Counted from the stretch's first letter, positions 26,549 to 35,345 are shown. The stretch is DNA of 64,000 nt from Plantibacter sp. VKM Ac-2880 (GCF_015351235.1 NZ_JADKSJ010000002.1:310001-374000); one strand, 5' to 3'. Translations and numbers: made by a program. Notes: a model not told the origin generated them from the sequence alone.

Positions 26549-28741
26549 TCAGTAGGATACGGTCTTGCAGCCCAGTGAGGTGTTCGCCCCGACGTTGGAC
26601 CATGCCGTGCCGATGGCGATCGCACACACCTGGTAGGTGCCCTTCTGGTCGAGCGTGATCTGTTCGGCGAAGCCGTGGTTGGCACCGGCCCAGGGGTAGG
26701 CACGCGCGACGTCGTTGCGCGTCTCGTCGGCGACGAAGGGGAAGCCCTTGACCGTCGCGTCAGGCCGCGTCACGTAGAAGTGGACCTGGATCGGCGTGCC
26801 CGCGAGGTCACGGTCCACCGCCCAGCCCGACACGGAGAGCGTCGCCTTGCCGTCAGTCGTCGGGGTCACCGTGGCCGAGTCGAACGCCCCGGTCGGTGGC
26901 GTGGTCCCGAAGGTCACCGTCTGGCAGGGGAACGGCGTGTTCAGTCCGACGCTCAGGGGCGAGACGGCGATCCCGTAGACGCAGACCGTGTAGGTGCCCG
27001 TCGCCTTGACCGGGAACGACTCCCGGAAGCCGTGCGCACCCGAGATGCCGAAGGCGCGGTTCACGTCGTCGCGAGCCTTGTCCGCCTTCCGCGAGTACCC
27101 CGTGGTCACCCCGCTCGGATCCGTGATGTAGACGTGTGCGCCGATGGATGCGGCGGGCGAGCCGGCGTCGTAGGTCCATCCGCTCACGGAGATGGCCGGA
27201 GCCGTCGGCGTCTGATCGGCGACGATCGCATCGACCTGGCCGTTCGGGAACGCCTTCACGTAGTTCGCCGACTGGCATTCGAGCAGGCGGTTCGCACCGA
27301 TGTTCTTCCAGTACGACGGAATGGCGTAGGAGCACACCTGGTAGACGCCGGGCGTCGTGACCGGGATCGACAACTCGAATCCGTGGTTGGCACCGGCACC
27401 CGGGAAGGTGGCCCCGATGTCCGGACGGGGCTTGTTCGCCACGAGGGACGTCCCCACGACCTTGCCGCCCGGCTGCGTCACGTACACGTGGACCTGCGAG
27501 GAGACCGATGAGGCGTCGGGATCGAGCGCCCAACCGCGGACCTTGATCGCGGTCGAGCTTCCGGACCCGGTCGTGACGAACTCGTCCACCTTGCCCAGCG
27601 GCGGGTTCTGCGAGACCACCGTCGTCTGGCACTGCAGGAGACGGTTGTTGCCCGACAGCCCGATGCCGTAGACACAGGCCTGATAGGTGCCGCCCTGGGT
27701 GACCTCGATGTTGGTCGAGAAGCCGTGCGCGTTGCCGGCACCCGGGTAGGCGCCACCGACATCAGGCCGCGACTGACTCGCGACCAACGGGGTGCCCTTG
27801 ACGCTGCCGTCAGGGTAGGTCACGTACACGTGCGCCTCGATCGAGCTGGACGACCGGTTCGAGTCGAGCGTCCAGCCGCGGACCGACAGCGTGGCCGACT
27901 TCGCACCGACCGACGCCGTGAACTGGTCGACGGAACCGATGGGGTTCGGGACGTCGGTCGGCGATCCGAACCAGTCCGAATACATCCGCCAGAAGTTGCG
28001 GTTGCCGTAGGCGCCGCATCCGTCGCCGGTCCCGTACAGGTTCGCGAGAGCGGAGGCGTTGGGCTGGTACGGCGTGTAGTTGTACAGTCCGGCGGTCGCC
28101 GCGTTCTGGATGTAGACCTGGCTGCTGCCGCACGCGGCGTTGGGGTTGAACCGCACGGTGTTCACCCGGCCGGGGACGTGGTTCCACCGGGTGGGGTTGG
28201 CCTGGTAGTTCTTGAATTGGAGGGCCGCGGCGTAGACCTGGTTGAAGAAGCCGTAGTAGGTCGAGTCGCAGTCGGCGGTGTCCGGGCACCCGTACCCGGT
28301 CGCGCTCCGGTACTGGCGCGCACTGGGCCAGTCGTCCGTGATGATCCCCTGCTCCTTCTCGAGCAGGACGATCATGGCCTTCTGGCTGAACCCGCAGGCC
28401 TGACCGACCTTGGCGATGATCTGCGCCGCCGATTCGTTCGCAGCACCGATGTACGCGGCACAGCGTCCGCTGACGGCAGCCCGCGTCGGCGTGGCCTGTC
28501 GGTAGTCCTTCAGGCAGGTGTACCCGGAACGACACGTCGGGACGGCGCTGTTCAGGAACGACTGCACCTCCCCCGCGGACATCGACGCACCGTCGTAGAA
28601 CAGCCCGTCGGAGATGATGTTGCCGGGGTTGAAGTTCCGGGCGTCGGCCGCGCTCGCCGGTCCGGCGGTGGGGATCACCGTGAACAGCCCCGCCAGGAGC
28701 GCGATGACCGCGATCATGACGGCTGGGAATCGACGTCTCAT
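26549..28741 (-). CDS. Secreted protein with four ~115-residue repeats and a lysozyme-like N-terminal region
   Basis: A 730-residue exported protein. Residues 1-31 form a signal peptide with an Ala-x-Ala cleavage site (PASA|AD). Residues 35-262 form a Cys-rich domain (ten cysteines, likely disulfides) with GFSQKAMIVLLEKEQGI, which resembles the active-site helix of glucosaminidase or lysozyme folds, but no activity is proved. Residues 266-377, 380-495, 499-612 and 615-730 are four repeats, each with a V-D start, a [VS]-[RS]-G-W motif, an [HI]VYVT strand, a [RK]-x-D-[VI] turn, HGF and a late Cys pair. Such proteins are often labelled hemagglutinin in related bacteria. ATG overlaps the lipoprotein stop (ATGA), so the two are co-translated. 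It could bind or trim cell-wall glycan outside the cell. Confidence 0.75.
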   Translation of the reverse strand: MRRRFPAVMIAVIALLAGLFTVIPTAGPASAADARNFNPGNIISDGLFYDGASMSAGEVQSFLNSAVPTCRSGYTCLKDYRQATPTRAAVSGRCAAYIGAANESAAQIIAKVGQACGFSQKAMIVLLEKEQGIITDDWPSARQYRSATGYGCPDTADCDSTYYGFFNQVYAAALQFKNYQANPTRWNHVPGRVNTVRFNPNAACGSSQVYIQNAATAGLYNYTPYQPNASALANLYGTGDGCGAYGNRNFWRMYSDWFGSPTDVPNPIGSVDQFTASVGAKSATLSVRGWTLDSNRSSSSIEAHVYVTYPDGSVKGTPLVASQSRPDVGGAYPGAGNAHGFSTNIEVTQGGTYQACVYGIGLSGNNRLLQCQTTVVSQNPPLGKVDEFVTTGSGSSTAIKVRGWALDPDASSVSSQVHVYVTQPGGKVVGTSLVANKPRPDIGATFPGAGANHGFELSIPVTTPGVYQVCSYAIPSYWKNIGANRLLECQSANYVKAFPNGQVDAIVADQTPTAPAISVSGWTYDAGSPAASIGAHVYITDPSGVTTGYSRKADKARDDVNRAFGISGAHGFRESFPVKATGTYTVCVYGIAVSPLSVGLNTPFPCQTVTFGTTPPTGAFDSATVTPTTDGKATLSVSGWAVDRDLAGTPIQVHFYVTRPDATVKGFPFVADETRNDVARAYPWAGANHGFAEQITLDQKGTYQVCAIAIGTAWSNVGANTSLGCKTVSY

Positions 28742-29211
28742 GGGATCTCCAATGGGGAGCTGGCGGAGGCGAGCTCCGAGATGGTGGCTGAGGTGTAGCT
28801 GACCGAGGCGCTCCACGGACCGGAGGTGAACTGGTCGATGGGCACCTGGACGGTGCCGCAGCTGGTGGTCGCGCGATCGGCGAGTCCTTCGGCTTCAGCG
28901 GTGACGACCGCGTCCCCCGCGGTGAAGGTGAACGTGCAGGTTCCGCCGTTCTCGATGACGCCGGCGACGTAGGCCGACGCGGACACCGCCGCACCGTCGG
29001 CGTCGACGGTGGCGAACACGAGGACGGCCTCCGGGGGGATGGGCGTCGGGTCCTCGCCCTTGGCGGTGGACTCGTTGCCGGGTGCCAGGGTCGAGGTCGT
29101 GGGCGACGGTGACGACGTCCCCGTGGTGGGTCCCGTGCATCCGACGAGCGCGGATGAGACGATCAGGAGTATCCCGACGTATTGCCAGGTCGGCCTCGTA
29201 CGGTCGCTCAT
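28738..29211 (-). CDS. Small lipoprotein of unknown function
   Basis: A 157-residue protein with a lipoprotein signal: basic start, hydrophobic helix and lipobox LVGC at residues 22-25, so Cys25 would be lipidated and the protein anchored outside the membrane. A Ser/Thr/Pro-rich linker (about residues 26-60) leads to a compact beta-rich domain with one Cys pair (GGTCTFTFTAGDAV and TTSCGTVQVPI). No family recognised. ATG at 29211 has AGAGGA upstream. It overlaps the secreted repeat protein gene by four bases, suggesting the two proteins work together at the cell surface. Confidence 0.7.
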   Translation of the reverse strand: MSDRTRPTWQYVGILLIVSSALVGCTGPTTGTSSPSPTTSTLAPGNESTAKGEDPTPIPPEAVLVFATVDADGAAVSASAYVAGVIENGGTCTFTFTAGDAVVTAEAEGLADRATTSCGTVQVPIDQFTSGPWSASVSYTSATISELASASSPLEIP

Positions 29212-29306
29212 TGACCTGTGTCCTCTCAGCGGGTGGTTGTACCCCGAATCAGGGTAGCGGGCCCAGCGGCCGGTCTCGGACAATCGTTACCAGATCGGCG
29301 CGTCCG

Positions 29307-30242
29307 TCATCGCGCGGCGTCGCGCTCCTCGAGGATGCCGTTCCAGGTCGCCCGGACGCCGTCGTCGAGGGATTCGAAGCCGGGACGCCCGAATTCGGCC
29401 GCGTACCGCCCGATGTCGAGGACCACACGATCGACGAAGGTCACGGGCACCGGGCGTACCTGTTCTTCGAAATCCACCCCCGTCACCCGACGGAGGGAGG
29501 CCAGCACCTCGCTGACCGTCAGCCCGCGTCCGCTCCCGAGGTTGTAGACCTCGTGCTCGTGCCGGCGGCCGACCATACGCGTGATCATGCGGACGACATC
29601 GTTCACGAAGATGTAGTCGCGGACCATCGAGCCGTCCCCGAACCGGACGACGGGCTCCCCGACGGCGATCTGTCGCAGCGCGATCGGGATGAGGCCCTGC
29701 TTCTTGTTGTGGTGCTGCCGCGTGCCGTACGGGTTCGAGATGCGGAGCGCCGTCGAGCGGAGGCCGCGGACCGCCTGGAAGTAGCGCAGGTAGTTCTCGA
29801 TCGTCAGTTTGCCGATGGCGTACGGCGACACCGGCAGCGTCGGGTCGGTCTCGACGTACTCGGCTCGGTCCTGGGCCCCGTAGATCGCTCCGCCCGTGGA
29901 GGCGAAGTAGAAGTGACCGACGCCGGCCGCGGCACAGCTCTCGAGCATCTCGACCGTCTGGGCGACGTTCGTCCGGATGTCGAGCGTCGGGTCGTTCTGC
30001 GCCGTCGCCGGGGTCGTCGTCGACAGGAAGTGGAACACGAGGTCCATACCGGCGACCGCCGCGTCGAGGTCGGACCGGCTGAGGAACTCACCGCGGACGA
30101 TCTCCACGCCGTCGGTGTCGAAACTGGGCTCGCGTGAGCTGAACCGGTCGAACGCACGGACCCGGTGTCCGTCGGCCTTGAGTGCGTCGACCAGGTGCGA
30201 ACCGATGAACCCGTTCGCACCGATGACGAGGGCGTCAGCCAC
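29307..30242 (-). CDS. NAD-dependent sugar nucleotide epimerase/dehydratase
   Basis: A 311-residue extended short-chain dehydrogenase: ALVIGANGFIGSHLVDALKA for the cofactor, FASTGGAIYG with the catalytic Ser/Thr, YAIGKLTIENYL with Tyr and Lys, and the substrate loop RISNPYGTRQHHNKKQG. It resembles the GalE/UDP-glucose 4-epimerase group more than RfbB: the RfbB TDEVYG signature is missing, so it does not fill that gap in the rhamnose pathway. GTG at 30242 overlaps the end of the upstream glycosyltransferase by eight bases. Last gene of a five-gene minus-strand operon, where it would supply an activated hexose for its glycosyltransferases. Confidence 0.8.
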   Translation of the reverse strand: MADALVIGANGFIGSHLVDALKADGHRVRAFDRFSSREPSFDTDGVEIVRGEFLSRSDLDAAVAGMDLVFHFLSTTTPATAQNDPTLDIRTNVAQTVEMLESCAAAGVGHFYFASTGGAIYGAQDRAEYVETDPTLPVSPYAIGKLTIENYLRYFQAVRGLRSTALRISNPYGTRQHHNKKQGLIPIALRQIAVGEPVVRFGDGSMVRDYIFVNDVVRMITRMVGRRHEHEVYNLGSGRGLTVSEVLASLRRVTGVDFEEQVRPVPVTFVDRVVLDIGRYAAEFGRPGFESLDDGVRATWNGILEERDAAR

Positions 30243-31470
30243 GCATCGCCCGTTCGAACGCCTCGACGAACTGTCGTCCGCTGTCGTCCCAGCTCGTGTG
30301 CTCCAGGGAGTCGGCCATCGCGATCGAGCGTTCGACGGCGTCCTGCCGCGAGACCACCTCGACGAGGCGCTTGGCGATCGCACCGGGTGCGGGCTGCACG
30401 TACTCGATGAAGGGGTTGTCCGAGACGAGCCGGTTGTTCGGCGCGTCGTTCACCACCGGCGCCACGCCACTCGCGATGAGTTCGAGCGGGAGCAGCGACA
30501 TGTTGGAGAGGGAGAGGACGAGCCCGGCGGCGCAGCGGTTGTAGATCGGGTTCAGCTCGGAGATCGACAGCCCGGAGAGGTTCTTGTACTCGAACGGGAT
30601 GTCCCAGTCCGAGACGTCCCAGCCGGCCATGTTGATCGTGTAGTCCGGTCGCTGCCTGGCGAACTCGCCGAGGGCGATGACTCCCAGTTCGAACGCACGG
30701 CGCGGGGTGACCGGGCGGGCGTAGAAGAAGATCTCCTTCCGCGGTGCGCGGTTCGTCAGGCTGTAGTGCGTCCGGTCCACCGAGAAGTCGAAGTGATCGG
30801 TGGGCATGCCGTACTCGTCGTGCAGCTTCTTCGAGAGCCAGCCACCGGCGGTGATGCCGTGGAAGCCGAAGTGGTAGGTGTTCTCGGCCAGGATGGCCTC
30901 CGAACCGGACGGGTAGAAGGCCGGTTCGAAGTCCTGGACGAAGTAGAAGCGACGGGCCCGCGAGCGGTCGCGGAACACCGGGTAGGCGGTCTCCCAACCC
31001 GTCGCGAAGATGGCGTCGACGTCGTCGGCCACCCCGCGCTCGTCGAGGTTGTGCACCCGAGCCCGCACATTGGGGTACGCCGGCGACTCGCGGAGCAGCT
31101 GCTTGAGGTCGGATTCCTTGACGATCACACCGAGGCTGTTGTAGATGTACACGCTGCACGTGTGTCCGGCGCGCTCGGCGTAGTCGATGAAGCGGAACAG
31201 GTTCTGGTGACCACCGCTCGTCGCGCTCGGCGGCGACATCACCCAGGCGATGTGCGACTTCCGGTCGCGGACGACGACCGGGTCCGACAGCTGCGGGCCG
31301 GGCTCGGTCCAGTCGACGGCGAGAGCGTCCTCGAGCTTGACCGGGAGGATGAGCTTCTTCCCCGCGAACCTCGACTTGATGTTCAGTTCGACGCGCTTCC
31401 AGAAGAAGCGGGGACCTTCGTGCTTCAGGACGGACAGGGCGTTCCTGAAGGTGGTGATGACTGATCTCAT
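30235..31470 (-). CDS. WsaF-like glycosyltransferase (GT4-type)
   Basis: A 411-residue GT-B enzyme. After an N-terminal helix (about residues 1-60) it has HIAWVMSPPSATSGGHQNLF, FATGWETAYPVF, YFVQDFEPAFYPSGSEAI and SNMSLLPLELIASGVAPVVN. The GGH loop and the QDFEPAFYP signature are those of the WsaF family, named for the beta-1,2-rhamnosyltransferase that builds the S-layer glycan of Geobacillus. Rhamnosyl transfer from dTDP-L-rhamnose is therefore likely, in keeping with rfbA, rfbC and rfbD in this window. ATG at 31470; the frame runs open further upstream into a non-homologous stretch. Cytoplasmic, in the operon next to the Wzm/Wzt exporter. Confidence 0.78.
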   Translation of the reverse strand: MRSVITTFRNALSVLKHEGPRFFWKRVELNIKSRFAGKKLILPVKLEDALAVDWTEPGPQLSDPVVVRDRKSHIAWVMSPPSATSGGHQNLFRFIDYAERAGHTCSVYIYNSLGVIVKESDLKQLLRESPAYPNVRARVHNLDERGVADDVDAIFATGWETAYPVFRDRSRARRFYFVQDFEPAFYPSGSEAILAENTYHFGFHGITAGGWLSKKLHDEYGMPTDHFDFSVDRTHYSLTNRAPRKEIFFYARPVTPRRAFELGVIALGEFARQRPDYTINMAGWDVSDWDIPFEYKNLSGLSISELNPIYNRCAAGLVLSLSNMSLLPLELIASGVAPVVNDAPNNRLVSDNPFIEYVQPAPGAIAKRLVEVVSRQDAVERSIAMADSLEHTSWDDSGRQFVEAFERAMRG

Positions 31471-31486
31471 ATCGGCGGACCGACCT

Positions 31487-33022
31487 CTATTCCGGGAATG
31501 GCCAGTATTGCGGCTGGTGGAGTCGGTGGCGCCAACGCCGTCCGAGGGTCTCGAGCTCGTAGGCGCGGACGCGGGCATCGCGGGTCTTCGACTCGAAGTG
31601 GTACAGCTCGGCTCGTGGCGTCCAGTAGGCCTGGTACCCGAGCTCCGCCACCTTGAGGCAGAAGTCGACGTCGTTGAACGCGCCGGGCAGCAACGTGGTC
31701 ATGCCGCCGACCTCGAGATACACGGATCGCGGGAACAGGGAGCAGGCGGCGGTCACGCCACCGACCTCGCGCTCGACCTGGAACGCGTGCTGCGATCCGG
31801 CCGACCCGCGCGGGACCTGCAGGCCGATATGCGTCGGGCTACCCATCCAGTAGTGGTGCCCACCGTGCTGGATGGTGTCGTCCTCGTAGTAGAGCATGCA
31901 GCCGGCCATGCCTGCGCCCGGGAGCTGCGCGAGGCGCAGCAGGGACTCGATCCAGTCGGGGGTGATGACCTCGACGTCGTCGTTCAGCATGAGGACGTAC
32001 TCGCCGACGGCGCTCAGCACGCCGCGGTTCGCCTTGGCCGCGAAGTTGAACGGCAGGTCGAAGTCGACGACGACGAGGCGGTCGCCGAGCAGTGCGCGGG
32101 CCTCGTCGATGACGGCGGGCTCGGGGTCGGTGTCGACGACGAGGACGACCTCGAGGTTCTGGTACGTCGTCCGTTCCACGAGGCCGCGAAGGGCGTGCAG
32201 GAGGTAGCTGTGGGGTTCGTCGCCGGCCAGCAGCGGCGCGCTGTAGCGCGCCTGGGTGGGGATGACGACGGACACGAGTGGCTCGCCGTGGAGGGGACGC
32301 ACGGTGGTGTGGACGCCGTCCGCGGCGACCGCCCGCACCTCTCCACCGCCGGTGGCGGCGAGGTGACGCTCGAGGACCGCCCGGACGTGACCGAGCTGCG
32401 CTTCCGCGAACGCGCCGATGTCGCGGCGCGACGGTGCGTGGAACAGCACGCGTGGCACGTGGAGCGTGACGGCACCGGCCTGGACGCACCGCAGCGCGGC
32501 GTCGTAGAGCTCGACGCCGTCCACGTCGTGGGACAGCCCGCCGATCTCGGCGAGGGTGTCGCGGCGGAACAGCAGCAGGTCGCCGTAGTAGAACTGGCAG
32601 CGCAACCGCTCCGGTGCCGGCCCCTGCTTGGAGACCACCTCGATCCCGCCGTCGGGACGGACGGCGGACTCGTCGGAGTAGACCACCGCGGCGTCGGGTG
32701 CGAGCGCGAGCCAGTCGACGAGGGTCTGGATCGTCTTCTCGTCCGGCACGCCGACGTCCGGCAGCACGGACACGAAGCGGCCGCTAGCAGAGGCGACCCC
32801 GGTCTCGATCAGCCGGCTGACCGGCGCGGACGCCGCAGCGTCGGCACGGACGATCGACCGGTGATCGGGGACGGTCCCGACAGGAGCCACGAGCACGAGT
32901 TCCCAGTCGGTCTGACCGGTCAACGAGGCGAGCAGGTCCTGGACGCGCGCACCGTCGGGACGGATGGCGAGGAAGGAGACGAGCGGAGCACCGGTCGTCC
33001 CGGAAGCGGAGGGGATGGCCAT
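31487..33022 (-). CDS. Two-domain GT2 glycosyltransferase with a degenerate first domain
   Basis: A 511-residue protein. The first ~220 residues keep the GT2 outline (VYSDESAVRPDGGIEVVSKQ is the YSDED-type motif of these enzymes) but lack a normal nucleotide-binding start. The second domain (about 245-490) is complete: PLVSVVIPTQARYSAPLLAG, the metal site LMLNDDVEVITPDW near residue 345, and PGAFNDVDFCLKVAELGYQA with the catalytic acid. This double arrangement is common in rhamnan and O-antigen glycosyltransferases. The gene starts five bases after a small coiled-coil protein gene, an arrangement repeated at 43105-45023. Donor sugar unknown; rhamnose is plausible. Confidence 0.8.
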   Translation of the reverse strand: MAIPSASGTTGAPLVSFLAIRPDGARVQDLLASLTGQTDWELVLVAPVGTVPDHRSIVRADAAASAPVSRLIETGVASASGRFVSVLPDVGVPDEKTIQTLVDWLALAPDAAVVYSDESAVRPDGGIEVVSKQGPAPERLRCQFYYGDLLLFRRDTLAEIGGLSHDVDGVELYDAALRCVQAGAVTLHVPRVLFHAPSRRDIGAFAEAQLGHVRAVLERHLAATGGGEVRAVAADGVHTTVRPLHGEPLVSVVIPTQARYSAPLLAGDEPHSYLLHALRGLVERTTYQNLEVVLVVDTDPEPAVIDEARALLGDRLVVVDFDLPFNFAAKANRGVLSAVGEYVLMLNDDVEVITPDWIESLLRLAQLPGAGMAGCMLYYEDDTIQHGGHHYWMGSPTHIGLQVPRGSAGSQHAFQVEREVGGVTAACSLFPRSVYLEVGGMTTLLPGAFNDVDFCLKVAELGYQAYWTPRAELYHFESKTRDARVRAYELETLGRRWRHRLHQPQYWPFPE

Positions 33023-33026
33023 CGGG

Positions 33027-33287
33027 TCAGGCGCGTCCGCGCTTCAGCACGCGGAGCGGTGCCAGCACGGCGCGGCCCGCCTTCCAGGTGCGCGTCGAGT
33101 GGACCGCGGCGAGCTGCTGACGCAGCCCCTGCATCTCGCGCTCGAGGACGTCGAAGTCGTCCTTCGTCGGCGAGAAGTAGATCGATGCTCGGGCGAGTTC
33201 GGCCTCGAGCCCGATCACCCGGTCGACGAGTGCGAGCACTCGTTCCTCGCCTGCCAGTTCGGCCGCCGTCGGGCGTTTCGTCGTCAT
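33027..33287 (-). CDS. Small coiled-coil protein with STRTWK...P tail motif
   Basis: An 86-residue soluble protein: residues 10-60 are heptad-rich and charged (VLALVDRVIGLEAELARA, VLEREMQGLRQQLAAV), a likely coiled coil. Residues 63-86 carry HSTRTWKAGRAVLAPLRVLK. The same tail logic, Ser/Thr-x-Thr-Trp-Arg/Lys with a Pro-Leu/Val later and a basic end, closes the coiled-coil protein at 43105 and the methyltransferase at 33370. ATG at 33287 is favoured over 33293 because GAGGG lies at proper spacing only for the former. Both small proteins sit directly before a two-domain GT2 gene, so an adaptor or scaffold role for that enzyme is likely. Confidence 0.65.
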   Translation of the reverse strand: MTTKRPTAAELAGEERVLALVDRVIGLEAELARASIYFSPTKDDFDVLEREMQGLRQQLAAVHSTRTWKAGRAVLAPLRVLKRGRA

Positions 33288-33308
33288 GGTCATTCCCTCG
33301 TTCGATTC

Positions 33309-33330
33309 CGTCGGGCGGGTTAACCCGACG
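33309..33330 (-). other. Hairpin containing a perfect gggttaaccc palindrome in a gene leader
   Basis: Arms cgtcggg and cccgacg (7 base pairs) enclose an 8-base loop; inside, 33317-33326 is a perfect 10-base palindrome. On the minus strand a -10-like TAGACT (gttagact) precedes it and the coiled-coil gene follows. No T-run, so a leader structure or operator is as likely as a terminator of the methyltransferase gene. Confidence 0.45.
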
Positions 33331-33369
33331 AGTCTAACATCGGCCCGATCCCGGCCCAGTGGCGGTCGT

Positions 33370-34314
33370 TCAGCGGCGTCGGGCGCGGTCGACGAGCCGA
33401 CGGAGCGGGCTCGTCGCCCGCCACACCGTGCTGTCGGTCACCTCGGTGAAGCGGTCGCGAGCTCGCTGCAACTCGATCTCGAGCTGGGTCGCGTGCAACC
33501 GCACGGCACCGAGCTCGGCCTCCTGTCGCTCGACCGCCGCCAGGGCGTCCGACCGCTCCTGCATGAGGCCCGCCCGTGCCGTGACGACCGCGCCAAGGCG
33601 TGCGTAGTCGGCGCGCACCGCATCAGGGTCGGCCCGTCCGGCGGCGAAGAAGTCGACCAGCGGCTGCGGGAGGTCGCCCAGGCCGAGCACGCCCAGGCCG
33701 TGCCCGTGCTCGAACTGGAACGTCGAGTCCGGGTACCGCTCGCACAGTTCGGCCCACAGTCGGTGGACACCGAAGCCGCGCTCGAACTCGAAGGTGTCGT
33801 GGAAGATGACGACCGCCGTGGCCGCGAGCTTCGGTCGGTAGGTCTCGAAGTCCTCGACGGCGTCCTCGTACCGGTGCCGTCCGTCGATGTGCAGCAGTTC
33901 GATCGACCCGTCCTCGAACTGGTCGACGGCGTCGCTGAAGTAGGAGCGGATGAGTCGCGAGAAGCCGCTGTACGAGGCCTCGTTGATCTCGGTGACCGAC
34001 CGATAGACGTCGTCGCCGTAGAACCCGGCGTGCTCGTCGCCCTCCCAGCTGTCGATCGCCGAGCAGCTCGTGTCGAGCCCGAGACGCTGCACGGCCTCGC
34101 AGACGGCGAAGTAGGAGAAGCCGTTGTGGGAGCCGAGCTCGACGAAGGTCGACGGACGAAGCGCGTCCACGAGCCAGAAGGCGAAGGGAGCGTGCTCGTG
34201 CCAGGCCGACGGGACGACGTGCGTGGGCGACCAGTACGAGGCCTTGCCCACCCAGGAGACCGGGGTCTCAGTCGTGATGTCACCGAGCCCGAGCGCCGAA
34301 GCACCTCTCATCAT
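33370..34314 (-). CDS. Class I SAM-dependent methyltransferase with a coiled-coil tail
   Basis: A 314-residue protein. The catalytic domain (about residues 20-220) has motif I FVELGSHNGFSYFAVCEAVQ, motif II around SAIDSWEGDEHAG, and IELLHIDGRHRYEDAVEDFE and VVIFHDTFEFERGFGVHRLW, as in the methyltransferases found in many polysaccharide loci. Residues ~245-290 are a coiled coil (VERQEAELGAVRLHATQLEI), and the tail 293-314, TDSTVWRATSPLRRLVDRAR, repeats the tryptophan tail of the two small coiled-coil proteins. The ATG at 34314 has AGAGGA nine bases upstream. First gene of the minus-strand operon, divergent from wzm. It may cap or modify chain ends, as methyltransferases do in ABC-exported O-antigens. 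Confidence 0.78.
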   Translation of the reverse strand: MMRGASALGLGDITTETPVSWVGKASYWSPTHVVPSAWHEHAPFAFWLVDALRPSTFVELGSHNGFSYFAVCEAVQRLGLDTSCSAIDSWEGDEHAGFYGDDVYRSVTEINEASYSGFSRLIRSYFSDAVDQFEDGSIELLHIDGRHRYEDAVEDFETYRPKLAATAVVIFHDTFEFERGFGVHRLWAELCERYPDSTFQFEHGHGLGVLGLGDLPQPLVDFFAAGRADPDAVRADYARLGAVVTARAGLMQERSDALAAVERQEAELGAVRLHATQLEIELQRARDRFTEVTDSTVWRATSPLRRLVDRARRR

Positions 34315-34505
34315 CGAACCGTTCCTCTCGTCGACCTCGGACCGCCGAAAGCCGAACGGGTCCTCGTATCCGCGATCAACCCTAGGCCACGTCGCAGACC
34401 GTATGACGGGCCGCGCAGGCCGCGCCGGTCCCGGGCTCACAGGATGGCTACGGTATATTGTCCGGGTTGCGCACCCGTGTCACCCGAACCCCAAATCGAG
34501 GCTCC

Positions 34506-35345
34506 ATGCAGTATCTCAGGGATCTGGCATCCGCCAGGGAACTCCTGGCGAATCTCACTCTCCGAGACATCCGCGGCCAGTACAAGCGGACCATCCTCGG
34601 TCGCCTGTGGTCGCTCGTGAGCCCGCTCTCGTCGATGCTGGTGTACTCGTTCGTCTTCTACTTCCTGCTGCGCGCCGAGCCGGACCCCGGAGACCCGAGC
34701 GGTCTGCACATCTTCGCCGTCTGGCTCCTGTGCGGCCTCCTCCCCTGGTCCTTCTTCTCCGGCGCGCTGTCCGCGAGCATGAACTCCATCGTCGGCGGCG
34801 CGAGCCTCATCACGAAGGTGTACTTCCCGCGCGTCGTCCTCCCGATCTCCTCCGTGCTCACCATGGGCTACAACTGGCTGTTCGAGATGGGCGTCCTCGT
34901 GATCGTGCTGTGCGCGGTCGGCGGGTGGGGCGTCATCCTGTGGCTCCCCCTGGTCGCCGTGTTCATGGTGGTCCTCGCCGCCTTCGCGACCGGTGTCGGG
35001 CTCATCCTCGCGATCGCGAACGTCTACTTCCGCGACACCCAGCACCTCGTCTCGATCCTCCTGCAGATCTGGATGTACCTGACCCCGATCATCTACCCGC
35101 CGTCGCTCGTCGAGGTCCAGTCCGACAAGCTCGGCGGCCTCCTCGGGACGGACATCACGGTGATGAACATCTACGAGTCCAACCCGATGTTCCACTTCGT
35201 CTCGGTGTTCCGGAACCTCATGTACGACCAGCGCTGGCCCGACCCCGCAGACGCCCTCGCCTGCGTCGCCTGGGCGCTCGTCGCACTCGTCGGCGGCTTC
35301 CTCATGTTCACCCGTAAAGAGAAAAGACTGGCCGAGATCCTATGA
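34506..35345 (+). CDS. wzm: Polysaccharide ABC transporter permease (Wzm/TagG)
   Basis: A 279-residue ABC-2 type permease with six helices. ANLTLRDIRGQYKRTILGRL (about residues 17-36) is the amphipathic cytoplasmic motif that docks to the ATPase, and YFRDTQHLVSILLQIWMYLT with PIIYPP is the outer-loop signature of the Wzm/TagG/RfbA-export group. It exports a completed undecaprenyl-linked polysaccharide or teichoic acid. ATG at 34506; a -10-like TATATT lies about 55 bases upstream. Its stop overlaps the ATP-binding subunit gene by four bases. Confidence 0.92.
   Translation: MQYLRDLASARELLANLTLRDIRGQYKRTILGRLWSLVSPLSSMLVYSFVFYFLLRAEPDPGDPSGLHIFAVWLLCGLLPWSFFSGALSASMNSIVGGASLITKVYFPRVVLPISSVLTMGYNWLFEMGVLVIVLCAVGGWGVILWLPLVAVFMVVLAAFATGVGLILAIANVYFRDTQHLVSILLQIWMYLTPIIYPPSLVEVQSDKLGGLLGTDITVMNIYESNPMFHFVSVFRNLMYDQRWPDPADALACVAWALVALVGGFLMFTRKEKRLAEIL

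Noticed and set aside
29307-30242. Missing rfbB (dTDP-glucose 4,6-dehydratase)
   Set aside because: The catalytic region reads ASTGGAIYG rather than TDEVYG, and the protein lacks other RfbB signatures.
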